Origin: Arthrobacter sp. zg-Y820
GTDB taxonomy: Bacteria; Actinomycetota; Actinomycetes; Actinomycetales; Micrococcaceae
DNA length: 64,000 bases
Assembly (NCBI RefSeq): GCF_030142155.1
Contig: NZ_CP126247.1
Coordinates: forward strand, 62,001-126,000
Direction: 5' to 3'
Part shown: positions 46,359 through 55,492 of the stretch, in pieces
How positions within the stretch are numbered: position 1 is the first letter of the stretch
Layout: each line of letters begins with the position of its first letter
Program-made: the position numbers and the translations under genes
Notes under the pieces: model-generated
Told to the model about the DNA's origin: nothing
Databases searched by the model: none
Seen by the model: only the letters and a program-made list of their open reading frames with translations

Positions 46359-46364
46359 TAGCCT
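46359..46364 (+). promoter_or_regulatory. -10 box of a leaderless promoter
   Basis: TAGCCT ends exactly 6 nt before ATG 46371 of the anchored protein gene, with no ribosome binding site. Confidence 0.6.
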
Positions 46365-46370
46365 TAAGGC

Positions 46371-47138
46371 ATGGTTGGTAATGGATCATCAGACTCCTCT
46401 TCGGGGAACACAGCATCAGGGCACACAGCGTCAGGGAACACCGCCCCCGGACACCCGAGCGCGGCCGTCTACCGGCGTCGGCGGATAGTCGCCGGCCTCC
46501 TCGGACTGCTGGTTCTGATCGCCCTGATCGCGGGCATCGCCGCCGTGGCGAACGCGCTTCGCGGAGACGAGCCGGCGGCCGCCGACAGCGGCACTGAAGC
46601 CACCATTCCCGGCCCGGACAACAAGCAGCCCGGCGCCGCGGACAACAAGCAGCCCGACGCCGCGGACACCACGGCAGCTCCCGGCGGAAAGCCGTCTCCA
46701 AAGCCAACCGCCTCCTCACCCGCGCCGAGCGGCGGGGCTGAACCGGCGTCGAAACTGTGCCCGGAAGAATCCGTCCAGGTCGCTGCCACCACCGACGCAC
46801 TGAGCTATTCCGCAGGCACAACTCCGGTGCTGACCATGACGGTGACCAACAACGGCGCTGAGCCTTGCGACGTCAACGTGGGGACCAGCCAGATGGAATT
46901 CACCGTCACCAGCGGCGCCGACCGGATCTTCTCGTCACGGGACTGCCAGCAGGCCGGCGAGGACCTGCTCAAAACCATCAAGCCCAACAGTGTGGAAACG
47001 GCCAAGTTCACGTGGGAGCGCCAGCGTTCAGCACCCGGCTGCTCGGAGGTTTCCAGCAATCCGAATCCGGGAACCTACATGTTCACCGCCCGGCTGGGAA
47101 ACATCAGCAGCGGGACCTCGGTTTTCGAACTCGAGTAG
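46371..47138 (+). CDS. Membrane-anchored secreted protein, unknown
   Basis: This 255-residue protein has a low-complexity Ser/Gly/His/Thr N-terminal stretch, a positively charged YRRRRI then one membrane helix (about 40-62), a Pro/Asp linker with two 24-nt near-exact DNA repeats (46617-46664, encoding DNKQPGAA and DNKQPDAA) and an Ig-like C-terminal domain (about 130-255) with three or four cysteines (LCPEE, PCDV, DCQQ, GCSE). Probable N-in/C-out anchored extracellular domain. Leaderless. Its stop abuts the disA stop. Confidence 0.75.
   Translation: MVGNGSSDSSSGNTASGHTASGNTAPGHPSAAVYRRRRIVAGLLGLLVLIALIAGIAAVANALRGDEPAAADSGTEATIPGPDNKQPGAADNKQPDAADTTAAPGGKPSPKPTASSPAPSGGAEPASKLCPEESVQVAATTDALSYSAGTTPVLTMTVTNNGAEPCDVNVGTSQMEFTVTSGADRIFSSRDCQQAGEDLLKTIKPNSVETAKFTWERQRSAPGCSEVSSNPNPGTYMFTARLGNISSGTSVFELE
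46617..46664 (+). repeat. Tandem 24-bp in-frame repeat, two copies
   Basis: Copies at 46617-46640 and 46641-46664 differ at one base and encode DNKQPGAA / DNKQPDAA in the linker of the anchored protein. Confidence 0.85.
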
Positions 47139-48215
47139 CTACATGAACCGGTCAAGCAGGCTGGTCTCGGCAATGCGGGAGAGCCCTTCGCGCACCATGC
47201 GGGCGCGCTGGTCTCCGATGCCGTCCACGGTCATCAGATCGTCAATGTTGGCGGCCATGAGGTTCTGCAGCCCGCCGAAGTGGTCCACCAGCCGGTTCGC
47301 GACGGTCGGCGGCACCGATTTGATGTTGCTCAGCAGCCGGTAACCGCGCGGCTGCACCACGGCCTCCAGGGAATCCTGTCCGGGCTGGAAGCCAACGACG
47401 GCGGCGATCTTGCCCAAATCGACCATGTCCGAGTCACTGAGGTTCTGCAGGGTGGCGACCTGGTCCTCGGCCCGGCGCTGGCCGTCATGCAGGTCGGCGT
47501 AGTCGCGGACAATCATCTCGCTGCCCGGGCCCAGGCCCGCCGTCAGTTCTTCGAGCTGCAGGGACAGCAGCCGGCCGTCCACTCCGAGTTCGAGGACGTA
47601 CTGGGAGATTTCCTCGGAAATCCGGCGGACCATCTCCTGGCGCTGCAGGGTGACAGCCACATCCCGGACGGTGACCATGGCCTCGATCTCCAGCGCCGAC
47701 AGCGAGTTGGTGACCTGATCCAGGCGGGCGCGGTAGCGCTCCAGGGTGGCCAGCGCTTGGTTGGCGCGGGCCAGCACCGGTTCGGAGCCCTCCAACACGT
47801 GGCGGAGGCCCCGGACATAGAGCTGGATGATTTGCATGGACTGGCTGACCGAGATGATGGGGAATCCCGTTTCGACGGCCACGCGCTCGGCTGTGCGGTG
47901 GCGGGTGCCGGATTCATGCGTCTCAATGGTGTGGTCCGGAACCAGCTGCACGGCGGCCCGCAGAATGGTCTTGGCATCATTGTCACAGACGATGGCACCG
48001 TCCATCTTGGCCAGCTCGCGCAGGCGGGTGGGGGAGAAATCGATGCCGATGTCGAAGCCGCCGGAGCAGATGGAGTCAACGGTGCGATCGAACCCCAGCA
48101 CGATCAGGGCTCCCGTGCGGCCGCGCAGGATGCGTTCCAACCCGTCGCGGAGCTCGGTTCCGGGCGCTACCCGGGCCAGAGTGGCTTTCAGCGAATCTTC
48201 GGGACTGCGTGCCAT
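47139..48215 (-). CDS. disA: DNA-integrity scanning diadenylate cyclase DisA
   Basis: This 358-residue protein makes c-di-AMP from two ATP while patrolling DNA. The DAC domain (about 15-150) has MDGAIVCDND and the conserved RHRTAERVAVETG. The central helical linker leads to a C-terminal helix-hairpin-helix DNA-binding domain (about 285-358). ATG 48215 follows GGAAGGAAG. A -10-like TACTAT (48282-48287) lies upstream. radA lies upstream on the same strand, as usual. Confidence 0.95.
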   Translation of the reverse strand: MARSPEDSLKATLARVAPGTELRDGLERILRGRTGALIVLGFDRTVDSICSGGFDIGIDFSPTRLRELAKMDGAIVCDNDAKTILRAAVQLVPDHTIETHESGTRHRTAERVAVETGFPIISVSQSMQIIQLYVRGLRHVLEGSEPVLARANQALATLERYRARLDQVTNSLSALEIEAMVTVRDVAVTLQRQEMVRRISEEISQYVLELGVDGRLLSLQLEELTAGLGPGSEMIVRDYADLHDGQRRAEDQVATLQNLSDSDMVDLGKIAAVVGFQPGQDSLEAVVQPRGYRLLSNIKSVPPTVANRLVDHFGGLQNLMAANIDDLMTVDGIGDQRARMVREGLSRIAETSLLDRFM

Positions 48216-48381
48216 GGTCACTTCCTTCCGGCCATCGGGCCCACGGGCGTTCTGGGCGGGCGCTGCACAGACACTTTCCCTATAGTAGTGGTCCGGCAGG
48301 GGACAATGGCGACTTTTGTGCCGTGCGCAGCACAGAGCCGAGCCGGCCCGGCGGCCGCCGCCGGGATCGCGCGCGGGCCGC

Positions 48382-49749
48382 CTAGAACAGCAGCTCGAGG
48401 GCTTCCGTGAGGGTGGACACCTCCCTCACCTTGAATCCGGCCGGAACCGCGACCGGGCCGTTGGGCGACGCCGGAACCACCGCATGCGTGAAGCCCAGGC
48501 GCTCCGCTTCGGAGATTCGCCGGGCGATGCCGGGAACGGGCCGCACCTCGCCGGCCAGGCCGACCTCCCCAAATGCGATCAGCTGCGCCGGCAGCGGCTT
48601 GTTCATTTTGGCCGACGCCACGGCCAGTGCCACGGCCAGATCGGTGGCCGGTTCGCTGAGCTTGACCCCGCCCACTGTGGCCACATAACTGTCATCCTTG
48701 GCCAGGTTCATCGACGCCCGCGCCTGCAGGACGGCCAGGAGCATGGCCACCCGCGAGGAATCCAGTCCGCTCGTGGCGCGGCGGGCCTGCGAGTTGCTGG
48801 TTTCGGCGAGCAGGGCCTGGACTTCGGCGACCAGCGGCCGTTTTCCTTCGAGCGTGACCGTGATGCAGGTGCCCGACACAGGTTCCTTGGTGCGGGAGAC
48901 AAAAAGCCCGGACGGATCGGCGAGCCCGACGATTCCGTCCTCGGTCAGGTCGAAGCAGCCCACTTCGTCGGTGGGACCGTAGCGGTTCTTCACGGCCCGC
49001 AGCAGCCGCAGCCGCGAGTGGCGGTCTCCGTCGAACTGGCACACCACATCCACCAGATGCTCCAGCAGCCGAGGCCCGGCAATGGAACCGTCCTTGGTGA
49101 CGTGTCCCACGAGCAGGGTGGTCATGTTCCGGGTCTTGGCGGCATTGATCAGGGAGGCAGCCACTTCGCGCACCTGGCTGACCCCGCCGGCGCTGCCGTC
49201 CACGGCCGAGCTGCTCAGGGTCTGCACCGAGTCAACGATCAGCAGCGCCGGTTTAACCTGCTCCACCTGGCCCAGGGCTTGGCCCAGGTCAGTTTCAGCA
49301 CTCAGATAAAGAAAATCGGACACCGCGTTGATGCGTTCGGCGCGCAGCTTCACCTGGGCGGTGGACTCCTCGCCCGTGACGTACAGAACGTCCCGGCCAA
49401 GGTTTCCCACCTTCGCGGCAACATCCAGCAGCAGCGTAGACTTGCCCACCCCCGGCTCACCGGCCAGCAGGATGACGGCGCCCGGGACCAGCCCGCCGCC
49501 CAGGACCCGATCCAGCTCGTTCACGCCGGTGGGCTGGTAGGAAGCGGAAGTGGCATCGACGTCGGCGATCCGCAGGGCAGGCCGGGCCACGGTGGCCGCG
49601 GCCGTGGTGCGGGCCACCACCTCGCCGGCTTCCTCGACGGTTCCCCAGGCCTGGCACTCCCCGCACCGGCCCACCCACTTGGCGGTGGTCCAGCCGCATT
49701 CTGCGCAGCGGTAGTTAGCGGTTTTTGCGCGGGTAGTCTTCGTGGCCAT
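48382..49749 (-). CDS. radA: DNA repair protein RadA/Sms
   Basis: This 455-residue hexameric RecA-like helicase assists recombination and in some bacteria restrains DisA. The zinc finger has Cys15, 18, 29 and 32, the Walker A is GEPGVGKST, the RadA motif KNRYG lies in VKNRYGPTDEVG, and the C-terminal Lon-like domain includes GEVGLAGEVRPVPGI. Leaderless ATG start. DisA lies downstream on the same strand. Confidence 0.96.
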   Translation of the reverse strand: MATKTTRAKTANYRCAECGWTTAKWVGRCGECQAWGTVEEAGEVVARTTAAATVARPALRIADVDATSASYQPTGVNELDRVLGGGLVPGAVILLAGEPGVGKSTLLLDVAAKVGNLGRDVLYVTGEESTAQVKLRAERINAVSDFLYLSAETDLGQALGQVEQVKPALLIVDSVQTLSSSAVDGSAGGVSQVREVAASLINAAKTRNMTTLLVGHVTKDGSIAGPRLLEHLVDVVCQFDGDRHSRLRLLRAVKNRYGPTDEVGCFDLTEDGIVGLADPSGLFVSRTKEPVSGTCITVTLEGKRPLVAEVQALLAETSNSQARRATSGLDSSRVAMLLAVLQARASMNLAKDDSYVATVGGVKLSEPATDLAVALAVASAKMNKPLPAQLIAFGEVGLAGEVRPVPGIARRISEAERLGFTHAVVPASPNGPVAVPAGFKVREVSTLTEALELLF

Positions 49750-49755
49750 GGAATC

Positions 49756-49761
49756 AGGCTA
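49756..49761 (-). promoter_or_regulatory. -10 box of leaderless radA promoter
   Basis: On the minus strand TAGCCT ends 6 nt before ATG 49749, with no Shine-Dalgarno. Confidence 0.6.
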
Positions 49762-49838
49762 TCCCGCGCCGGTGACACTTCTGTTCCGGCCGGCAGCGCT
49801 GGTCAGCAGGCCACTTCCGCAGGCCACTCACGCGGGCC

Positions 49839-50969
49839 TCACACGTCCGCGAGGTAGCCCACTGCCTCTTCATGGGTCAGGCCGGTGGACTCGAGCAGGT
49901 CCACCACCAGGGGCCGAAAGAGCATGACGAGGGCGTCCCCCTGGATGTCAGTGACCCCCAGTGCGCCGGGGTTCAGCTGCGCACCAACCAGGGCCAGGCC
50001 GTTGCGGGCCTGCCGCAGATGCTTCTCGCGGGTTCCGCCTGATTCCCCGCCGGCCAGTGCGCGGGCCAGGATGTCGACGGCGTCCGCCGTGTCGTTCACG
50101 ACCTCGGCAACACGCTCAATGGCCTCGTCGTGCAACGCCGCATGGTTGATGACCGACGTGGTGCGCCGGGCGAAGACCCTGCTGTTGCGCACCGCCAGAT
50201 CCAGATAGCCGATGGAACCGCGCAGGTCGCCCAGCTCGGCGAGATGCCGGCGATAGGCAGGGGAGATGCGGGCCACCTCCCGGGCGTCACGGACGCTGCG
50301 GGCCACGGCGTCGAGCTGGGGCTGGGTGTTGCGGGCACGCACCAGGGCATGCCAGGCGATGGTCGAGTCGCTTTTCGCCACCGCTTCAGCGCACTGGCGC
50401 AGCACGGCCGAGAGCTCATGCAGCAAATCCCGGACATTGGACTGCGGTTCCCGCCGCGGATCGCGCGGTGCCAGCATCGTCACCACCAGCGCAAACAGTC
50501 CGCCCACGATGGCATCGAGGCTGCGCGTGAACACGCCGCCGTCCGGTGCCGGAAGCAGCACCACCAGCAGCGATTGCAGGCCCAGCTGGGTCGTGAAGAT
50601 AACGCCGCGGTCCAGGAAGCGCGCCAGCATCAGGGAAACAAAGAGGACGACGGCGGCCTGCCACAGGCCGGTGCCCAGAACATGCAGGAGCAGTTCTCCC
50701 ACGGTGATGCCCAGGGTGCAGCCGACGCCCACTTCCAGGACCCGCCTGGTGCGCGGCTCCCGGGAGAAGCCGAGCGAGATCAGGGCTGCCGTGGCTGCGA
50801 AAAGCGGGCCTTCATGGCCCAGGACATACTGCGCAAACGCATAGGCGCCCACGGCGCACACCGTCATCTGCGCGGCGGGAAGGATGGAATTGCGGCTGCG
50901 GTGAAGCCCCACCCGTATCCGGTTTCGGAGGAATCCCCGGCTCCGGGCAAGACGGTCGTATGGGGGCAT
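49839..50969 (-). CDS. FUSC-family membrane protein
   Basis: This 376-residue protein is of the fusaric-acid/aromatic-acid exporter-like (FUSC) family. About six hydrophobic helices lie in residues 28-170, with a cytosolic, helix-rich C-terminal half (about 175-376). Motifs such as AATAALISLGFS and LLVVLLPAPDGGVFTRSLDAI are seen. Substrate unknown. Leaderless ATG. It is transcribed towards radA. Confidence 0.82.
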   Translation of the reverse strand: MPPYDRLARSRGFLRNRIRVGLHRSRNSILPAAQMTVCAVGAYAFAQYVLGHEGPLFAATAALISLGFSREPRTRRVLEVGVGCTLGITVGELLLHVLGTGLWQAAVVLFVSLMLARFLDRGVIFTTQLGLQSLLVVLLPAPDGGVFTRSLDAIVGGLFALVVTMLAPRDPRREPQSNVRDLLHELSAVLRQCAEAVAKSDSTIAWHALVRARNTQPQLDAVARSVRDAREVARISPAYRRHLAELGDLRGSIGYLDLAVRNSRVFARRTTSVINHAALHDEAIERVAEVVNDTADAVDILARALAGGESGGTREKHLRQARNGLALVGAQLNPGALGVTDIQGDALVMLFRPLVVDLLESTGLTHEEAVGYLADV

Positions 50970-50975
50970 GCGAAC

Positions 50976-50981
50976 AGTCTA
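50976..50981 (-). promoter_or_regulatory. -10 box of leaderless FUSC promoter
   Basis: Minus-strand TAGACT ends 6 nt before ATG 50969, with no ribosome binding site. Confidence 0.6.
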
Positions 50982-51092
50982 TGGGGCCTCCGCCCCGGCC
51001 TCCATCCGGAGGCTTTCCGTGACGGCCGGTGCAAATACTTCTCCCGGGGATTGTTCCACCGCAGGCAAACGTTCCCTGCGGCTCTGTTTGCC

Positions 51093-51110
51093 GTTCACCT
51101 GTCGTTAACC
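51093..51110 (+). promoter_or_regulatory. PHO-box-like direct repeat upstream of pstS
   Basis: GTTCACC (51093-51099), 4 nt, then GTTAACC (51104-51110) form an 11-nt-pitch direct repeat like PhoP/RegX3 sites of actinobacteria, 108 nt before the pstS start. It predicts phosphate-starvation induction. Confidence 0.65.
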
Positions 51111-51217
51111 TTGCCCGGCCACCATCTGTGAAGGGGCGGAAATTTGTCCGTCCCGGCGAACGGTTTCCTCACTGCCCTCGCCGCTCCCGCGAAACTCGCC
51201 CTTGAAAGGGAACAGAC

Positions 51218-52345
51218 GTGTTGGTAAATGGAAAAGTCCGCACAGCCGCCATCCTCTCGGCAGCTGCCCTCGCCCTGTCAGCCTGCGGCAGCGACAGCGC
51301 TGCCGCCCCCGGCGGCGACACCGCGCCGTCGTCGGCTTCGGACAGCACGCTCACCGGAACCCTGTCCGGGGCCGGAGCCTCCTCGCAGGACTCAGCCATG
51401 CAGGCCTGGATCGCCGGCTTCAGCGCGGAAAATCCGGGAGCCGCGGTGCAGTATTCGCCGGACGGATCAGGAGCCGGCCGCGAGGCGCTGCTGGCCGGGG
51501 GCGTGCAGTTCGCCGGATCCGATGCCTACCTGGACGAGGAAGAGGCCGCCGCAGCCGCGCAGGTCTGCGGCCCGGACGGCGCCCTGCACATCCCCGCCTA
51601 CATCTCTCCGATTGCGGTGGCCTTCAACCTGCCGGGCGTTGAGGAACTGAACCTGGATGCCGACACCATTGCCAAGATCTTCCGCGGCGAGATCACCGCA
51701 TGGAACGATCCCGCCGTCACGGCGACCAATCCCGGGGCCGAGCTTCCCGGCACTCCCATCACCCCGGTGCACCGCGGCGATGAATCCGGAACCACCGAGA
51801 ACTTCACCGAGTACCTTGCAGCGGCGGCTCCGGAAGCCTGGACCGACGAAGCGTCAGGTGAATGGCCCGCCGGGATCGGCAACGGCGAAAACGCTTCCGG
51901 AACCGGCGGCGTGGTCTCGCTGGTTACCTCCACTGAGGGCGCCGTGACCTACGCCGACGCCTCAGCGGCGGGAGGCCTGGGTGCGGTCAACGTGCTGGTG
52001 GGCAGCGAGTACGTTCCGCTCAGTTCCGAAGCCGCGGCAAAGGCCGTCGAGGCATCCACCCCGGTTACCGGCGAGGGCCGGCCGGACGCGGACATGGCCA
52101 TGAACCTGGACCGGGACACTGCGGAATCCGGTGCCTACCCGGTGGTGCTGGTTTCCTACCACGTCTACTGCACCGCCTATGAGGACGCCGCAACCGTCGA
52201 CCTGGTCCAGGCCTTCGGAAACTACGTGGTGAGTGAAGAGGGACAGGCAGCCGCCGCGGACGCGGCCGGCAACGCGCCGCTCTCGGATGCCCTCCGTCAG
52301 GAAGCCGCGGCCGCCTTGGACAGCATCAGCGTTCTGCAGAAGTAA
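51218..52345 (+). CDS. pstS: Phosphate-binding lipoprotein PstS
   Basis: This 375-residue high-affinity phosphate-binding lipoprotein feeds the Pst ABC importer. The signal peptide ends in lipobox LSAC with Cys23 as the lipidation site. The mature part starts with the GAGASSQDSAMQAWIAGF region and contains the VHRGDESGTTENFTEYL phosphate-binding segment. GTG 51218 follows GAAAGGG. A PHO-box-like repeat lies upstream and a large hairpin separates it from pstC. Confidence 0.95.
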   Translation: MLVNGKVRTAAILSAAALALSACGSDSAAAPGGDTAPSSASDSTLTGTLSGAGASSQDSAMQAWIAGFSAENPGAAVQYSPDGSGAGREALLAGGVQFAGSDAYLDEEEAAAAAQVCGPDGALHIPAYISPIAVAFNLPGVEELNLDADTIAKIFRGEITAWNDPAVTATNPGAELPGTPITPVHRGDESGTTENFTEYLAAAAPEAWTDEASGEWPAGIGNGENASGTGGVVSLVTSTEGAVTYADASAAGGLGAVNVLVGSEYVPLSSEAAAKAVEASTPVTGEGRPDADMAMNLDRDTAESGAYPVVLVSYHVYCTAYEDAATVDLVQAFGNYVVSEEGQAAAADAAGNAPLSDALRQEAAAALDSISVLQK

Positions 52346-52381
52346 CAACCGTGGGACAGTGAAAAGGCGCGGAAGCGGAAG

Positions 52382-52467
52382 CCCTGCGCAGGCGGGAAAC
52401 CGTTGCACAGTGAAGGACAGCCGAAGATGTGGACAGTTTCACTGTGGCAAAGGGAACCTGCGCAGGG
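52382..52467 (+). promoter_or_regulatory. Large nested hairpin between pstS and pstC
   Basis: CCCTGCGCAGG (52382-52392) pairs with CCTGCGCAGGG (52457-52467) as an 11-bp outer stem. Inside, TTGCACAGTGAA (52403-52414) pairs with TTCACTGTGGCAA (52438-52450) with one bulge. Both outer arms contain the self-palindrome CCTGCGCAGG, and CAGTGAA recurs at 52357 and 52492. It probably acts in RNA, reducing pstCAB relative to pstS or stabilising pstS mRNA. Confidence 0.65.
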
Positions 52468-52516
52468 TCAGTAGAGTGTTTAAGTAGATGCCAGTGAAGA
52501 ACCGAAGGGTTGTGCA

Positions 52517-53449
52517 GTGTCCAGCAAGTCCATAGAAGGCACCGGTGGTGCCGGCCGTGCCGGAGACAAAGTCTTTTCCGGCATAACTCTCCTGGCCGGC
52601 TGCCTCATCCTTCTTGTCCTGTTTTCCGTGGCCATGTTCCTGCTCTGGCAGGCGCTGCCCACGTTCACCGCGGACCCCGCGGACATCAGCGGCGGAAAGG
52701 GATTCCTCACCTACATCTGGCCGCTGGTCATCGGCACGGTGATCGCCGCGGCGATCGCCCTGGTCATCGCGACCCCGGTGGGAATCGGCGTCGCGCTCTT
52801 CATCTCGCATTACGCCCCCCGCCGGATCGCGCAGAGCCTTGGCTACCTCATTGACCTGCTCGCGGCCATCCCTTCGGTGGTTTACGGCGCCTGGGGCATG
52901 ATGGTGCTTGCGCCGGCCCTGGTGGGTCCGTACACATGGCTGGCGGACAACGCCGGCTGGATCCCGATCTTCTCCGGCCCGGCCAGCCAGACCGGCAAGA
53001 CCATGCTGACCGCCGGGATCGTGCTGTCGGTCATGGTGCTGCCGATCATCACGTCGCTGACCCGGGAGATCTTCCTGCAGACCCCGAAGCTGCATGAGGA
53101 GGCCGCCTTGGCCATGGGCGCCACCCGCTGGGAAATGATCCGGATGGCAGTGTTTCCCTTCGCCCGGGCGGGCGTGGTCAGCGCCGTCATGCTGGGCCTG
53201 GGGCGCGCGCTCGGCGAGACCATGGCCGTGGCCCTGGTGCTCTCCTCCGGCGGCCTGATCCCCAGCCTGATCCGGCCGGGAAACCAAACCATCGCAGCGG
53301 AAATTGCCCTGAACTTCCCTGAAGCCTACGGGCTGCGCCTGTCCGAGCTGATTGCCGCCGGCCTGGTGCTGTTCCTGATCACCCTGGCCGTGAACGTGAT
53401 CGCGCGCTGGATCATCAGCCGCCACAAAGAATTCTCCGGAGCCAACTGA
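52517..53449 (+). CDS. pstC: Phosphate ABC transporter permease PstC
   Basis: This 310-residue permease has six or more helices and the coupling-helix EAA-type signature HEEAALAMGATRWEMIRMAVFPFARAG (split around 195-220). It moves phosphate delivered by PstS. GTG 52517 follows GAAGGG. Its stop overlaps the pstA ATG by one base (TGATG). Confidence 0.95.
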   Translation: MSSKSIEGTGGAGRAGDKVFSGITLLAGCLILLVLFSVAMFLLWQALPTFTADPADISGGKGFLTYIWPLVIGTVIAAAIALVIATPVGIGVALFISHYAPRRIAQSLGYLIDLLAAIPSVVYGAWGMMVLAPALVGPYTWLADNAGWIPIFSGPASQTGKTMLTAGIVLSVMVLPIITSLTREIFLQTPKLHEEAALAMGATRWEMIRMAVFPFARAGVVSAVMLGLGRALGETMAVALVLSSGGLIPSLIRPGNQTIAAEIALNFPEAYGLRLSELIAAGLVLFLITLAVNVIARWIISRHKEFSGAN

Positions 53450-54552
53450 TGCAGACACAAACACTGAGCCGCCGTCCGGCCACGCTCACCAAGAACCGGC
53501 TGCCGCGCTACGCGGTGTGGGCAGCCCTGGGTGCGGCCGTCATCCTCGGGGCTGCGCTCTCGGCCCTGATCGGCTTCGGCATCGCCAGTTTCGCCATCTT
53601 CACAGCGGTGATCTTCGTAGTGTCGGCCACCGCGGTGACGTGGATTGTGGAAGGCCGCCGCCGAGCCGTGGACCGCTTTGCCACCTACCTGGTCTGCGGA
53701 TCCTTCCTGCTGGCGCTGGTTCCGCTGATCTCGGTGATCTTCACCGTCCTGTCCAAGGGCCTCGCCGGCCTGAGCCCTGACTTCCTGTTCACCTCCATGG
53801 GCGGCATGACGGGAGCCGTGGACAACACCAGCGTGCAGACCGGCGGACCCGTGCTGGGCGGGGCGTACCACGGCATTGTGGGCACGTTGCTGATCACGCT
53901 GTGGGCCACGATCATCTCGGTGCCGATCGGCCTCCTGACCGCCGTCTACCTGGTGGAATACAGCCACGGCGGGCCGCTGTCCCGGGCCATCACGTTCTTC
54001 GTTGACGTCATGACGGGCATCCCCTCCATCGTGGCCGGGCTCTTCGCCGCCGCCTTCTTCGGACTGCTGTTCGGCCCGGGCGTTCGCACCGGGTTCGTGG
54101 CCGCCGTCGCCCTGTCGGTCCTGATGATTCCGGTGGTGGTGCGTTCCACCGAGGAAATGCTGAAGATCGTTCCGAACGAACTGCGCGAAGCCGCCTACGC
54201 CCTGGGCGTGCGCAAGTGGCGGACCATCCTCAAGGTGGTGGTGCCGACGGCGATCTCCGGCATCGCGTCGGGCGTGACCCTGGCCATTGCCCGCGTCATC
54301 GGTGAAACGGCCCCGCTGCTGGTCACCGCCGGCTTCGTGAACACCATCAACATGAATGTGTTCGCCGGCTGGATGACCACGCTGCCCACCTTCATTTACC
54401 GGCAGCTGATGAGCCCCACGTCGCCCACCAACACCGATCCCAGCACCCAGCGGGCCTGGGCCGCGGCGCTGCTGCTGATCATCATGGTGATGCTCCTGAA
54501 CCTCGGGGCCCGCCTGATCGCCCGGCTCTTTGCGCCCAAGACCGGCCGCTGA
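53449..54552 (+). CDS. pstA: Phosphate ABC transporter permease PstA
   Basis: This 367-residue partner permease of PstC has an N-terminal cytosolic/helical extension and a coupling signature [17 protein letters not shown]. The [13 protein letters not shown] segment is typical. Coupled one-base overlap with pstC; pstB follows by 82 nt. Confidence 0.95.
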   Translation: MQTQTLSRRPATLTKNRLPRYAVWAALGAAVILGAALSALIGFGIASFAIFTAVIFVVSATAVTWIVEGRRRAVDRFATYLVCGSFLLALVPLISVIFTVLSKGLAGLSPDFLFTSMGGMTGAVDNTSVQTGGPVLGGAYHGIVGTLLITLWATIISVPIGLLTAVYLVEYSHGGPLSRAITFFVDVMTGIPSIVAGLFAAAFFGLLFGPGVRTGFVAAVALSVLMIPVVVRSTEEMLKIVPNELREAAYALGVRKWRTILKVVVPTAISGIASGVTLAIARVIGETAPLLVTAGFVNTINMNVFAGWMTTLPTFIYRQLMSPTSPTNTDPSTQRAWAAALLLIIMVMLLNLGARLIARLFAPKTGR

Positions 54553-54634
54553 CCCGGCCCAAGCCGCACTTCGGCGGCTGCCTGCACTCCACAGCAGCCC
54601 GCCGCCACCGAAAATTCCGAACAGAAGGAAACAC

Positions 54635-55414
54635 ATGTCCAAGCGAATCGACGTCAAGGACCTCAACGTCTACTACGGCGACTTCCTGGCCGTAGAAAAC
54701 GTCAACATCAACATTGAGGCCCGGTCCGTCACGGCGTTCATCGGTCCCTCCGGCTGCGGCAAGTCCACGTTCCTGCGGACGCTGAACCGGATGCATGAAG
54801 TCCTCCCCGGTGCGCGGGTGGAGGGCGAAGTGCTGCTCGACGGGGAGAACCTCTACGGCCCCGGCGTGGATCCGGTAACCGTCCGCAGCCACATCGGCAT
54901 GGTGTTCCAGCGCCCCAACCCGTTCCCCACCATGTCCATCCGCGACAACGTGCTGGCCGGCGTGAAGCTGAACAACAAGCGCATCTCCAAGTCCGACGCC
55001 GATGACCTGGTGGAAAAGTCCCTCACCGGCGCCAACCTGTGGAAGGAAGTCCGCGACCGGCTGGACAAGCCCGGTTCCGGGCTTTCCGGCGGCCAGCAGC
55101 AGCGCCTCTGCATCGCCCGCGCCATCGCGGTGTCGCCGGAAGTCATCCTGATGGATGAGCCGTGTTCGGCGCTGGACCCCATCTCCACGCTGGCCATCGA
55201 GGACCTGATTGAGGAACTCAAGAGCGACTACACGGTGGTGATCGTGACGCACAACATGCAGCAGGCCGCCCGGGTGTCGGACAAGACGGCGTTCTTCAAC
55301 ATTGCCGGCACCGGCAAGCCCGGCAAGCTGATCGAATACGCGGACACCCCGGTGATCTTCAGCAACCCGGCCCAGAAGGCCACTGAGGACTACGTCTCCG
55401 GCCGCTTCGGCTAA
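54635..55414 (+). CDS. pstB: Phosphate ABC transporter ATPase PstB
   Basis: This 259-residue ATPase energises Pst. Walker A is GPSGCGKST (37-45), the ABC signature [14 protein letters not shown] and Walker [14 protein letters not shown] are complete, and the PstB-typical NRMHEVLP motif is present. ATG 54635 follows AGAAGGA. No phoU follows. Confidence 0.96.
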   Translation: MSKRIDVKDLNVYYGDFLAVENVNINIEARSVTAFIGPSGCGKSTFLRTLNRMHEVLPGARVEGEVLLDGENLYGPGVDPVTVRSHIGMVFQRPNPFPTMSIRDNVLAGVKLNNKRISKSDADDLVEKSLTGANLWKEVRDRLDKPGSGLSGGQQQRLCIARAIAVSPEVILMDEPCSALDPISTLAIEDLIEELKSDYTVVIVTHNMQQAARVSDKTAFFNIAGTGKPGKLIEYADTPVIFSNPAQKATEDYVSGRFG

Positions 55415-55444
55415 GGAGCACCGCTTCACCGGGGAGTCCGCCCG

Positions 55445-55492
55445 GAGTGCTCAGAGCAGCGCGTGAAGCCCGAGGGAGTGCTCAGAGCAGCG
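55445..55492. repeat. 17-bp direct repeat around the pit stop codon
   Basis: GAGTGCTCAGAGCAGCG occurs at 55445-55461 and 55476-55492. The second copy contains the minus-strand stop of pit (55482-55484), so this looks like a small duplication of the gene's end. Confidence 0.8.

Noticed and set aside
48316..49857. 513-codon plus-strand frame opposite radA
   Set aside because: Shadow of radA with Gln/Arg/Gly-rich text and no family signature.
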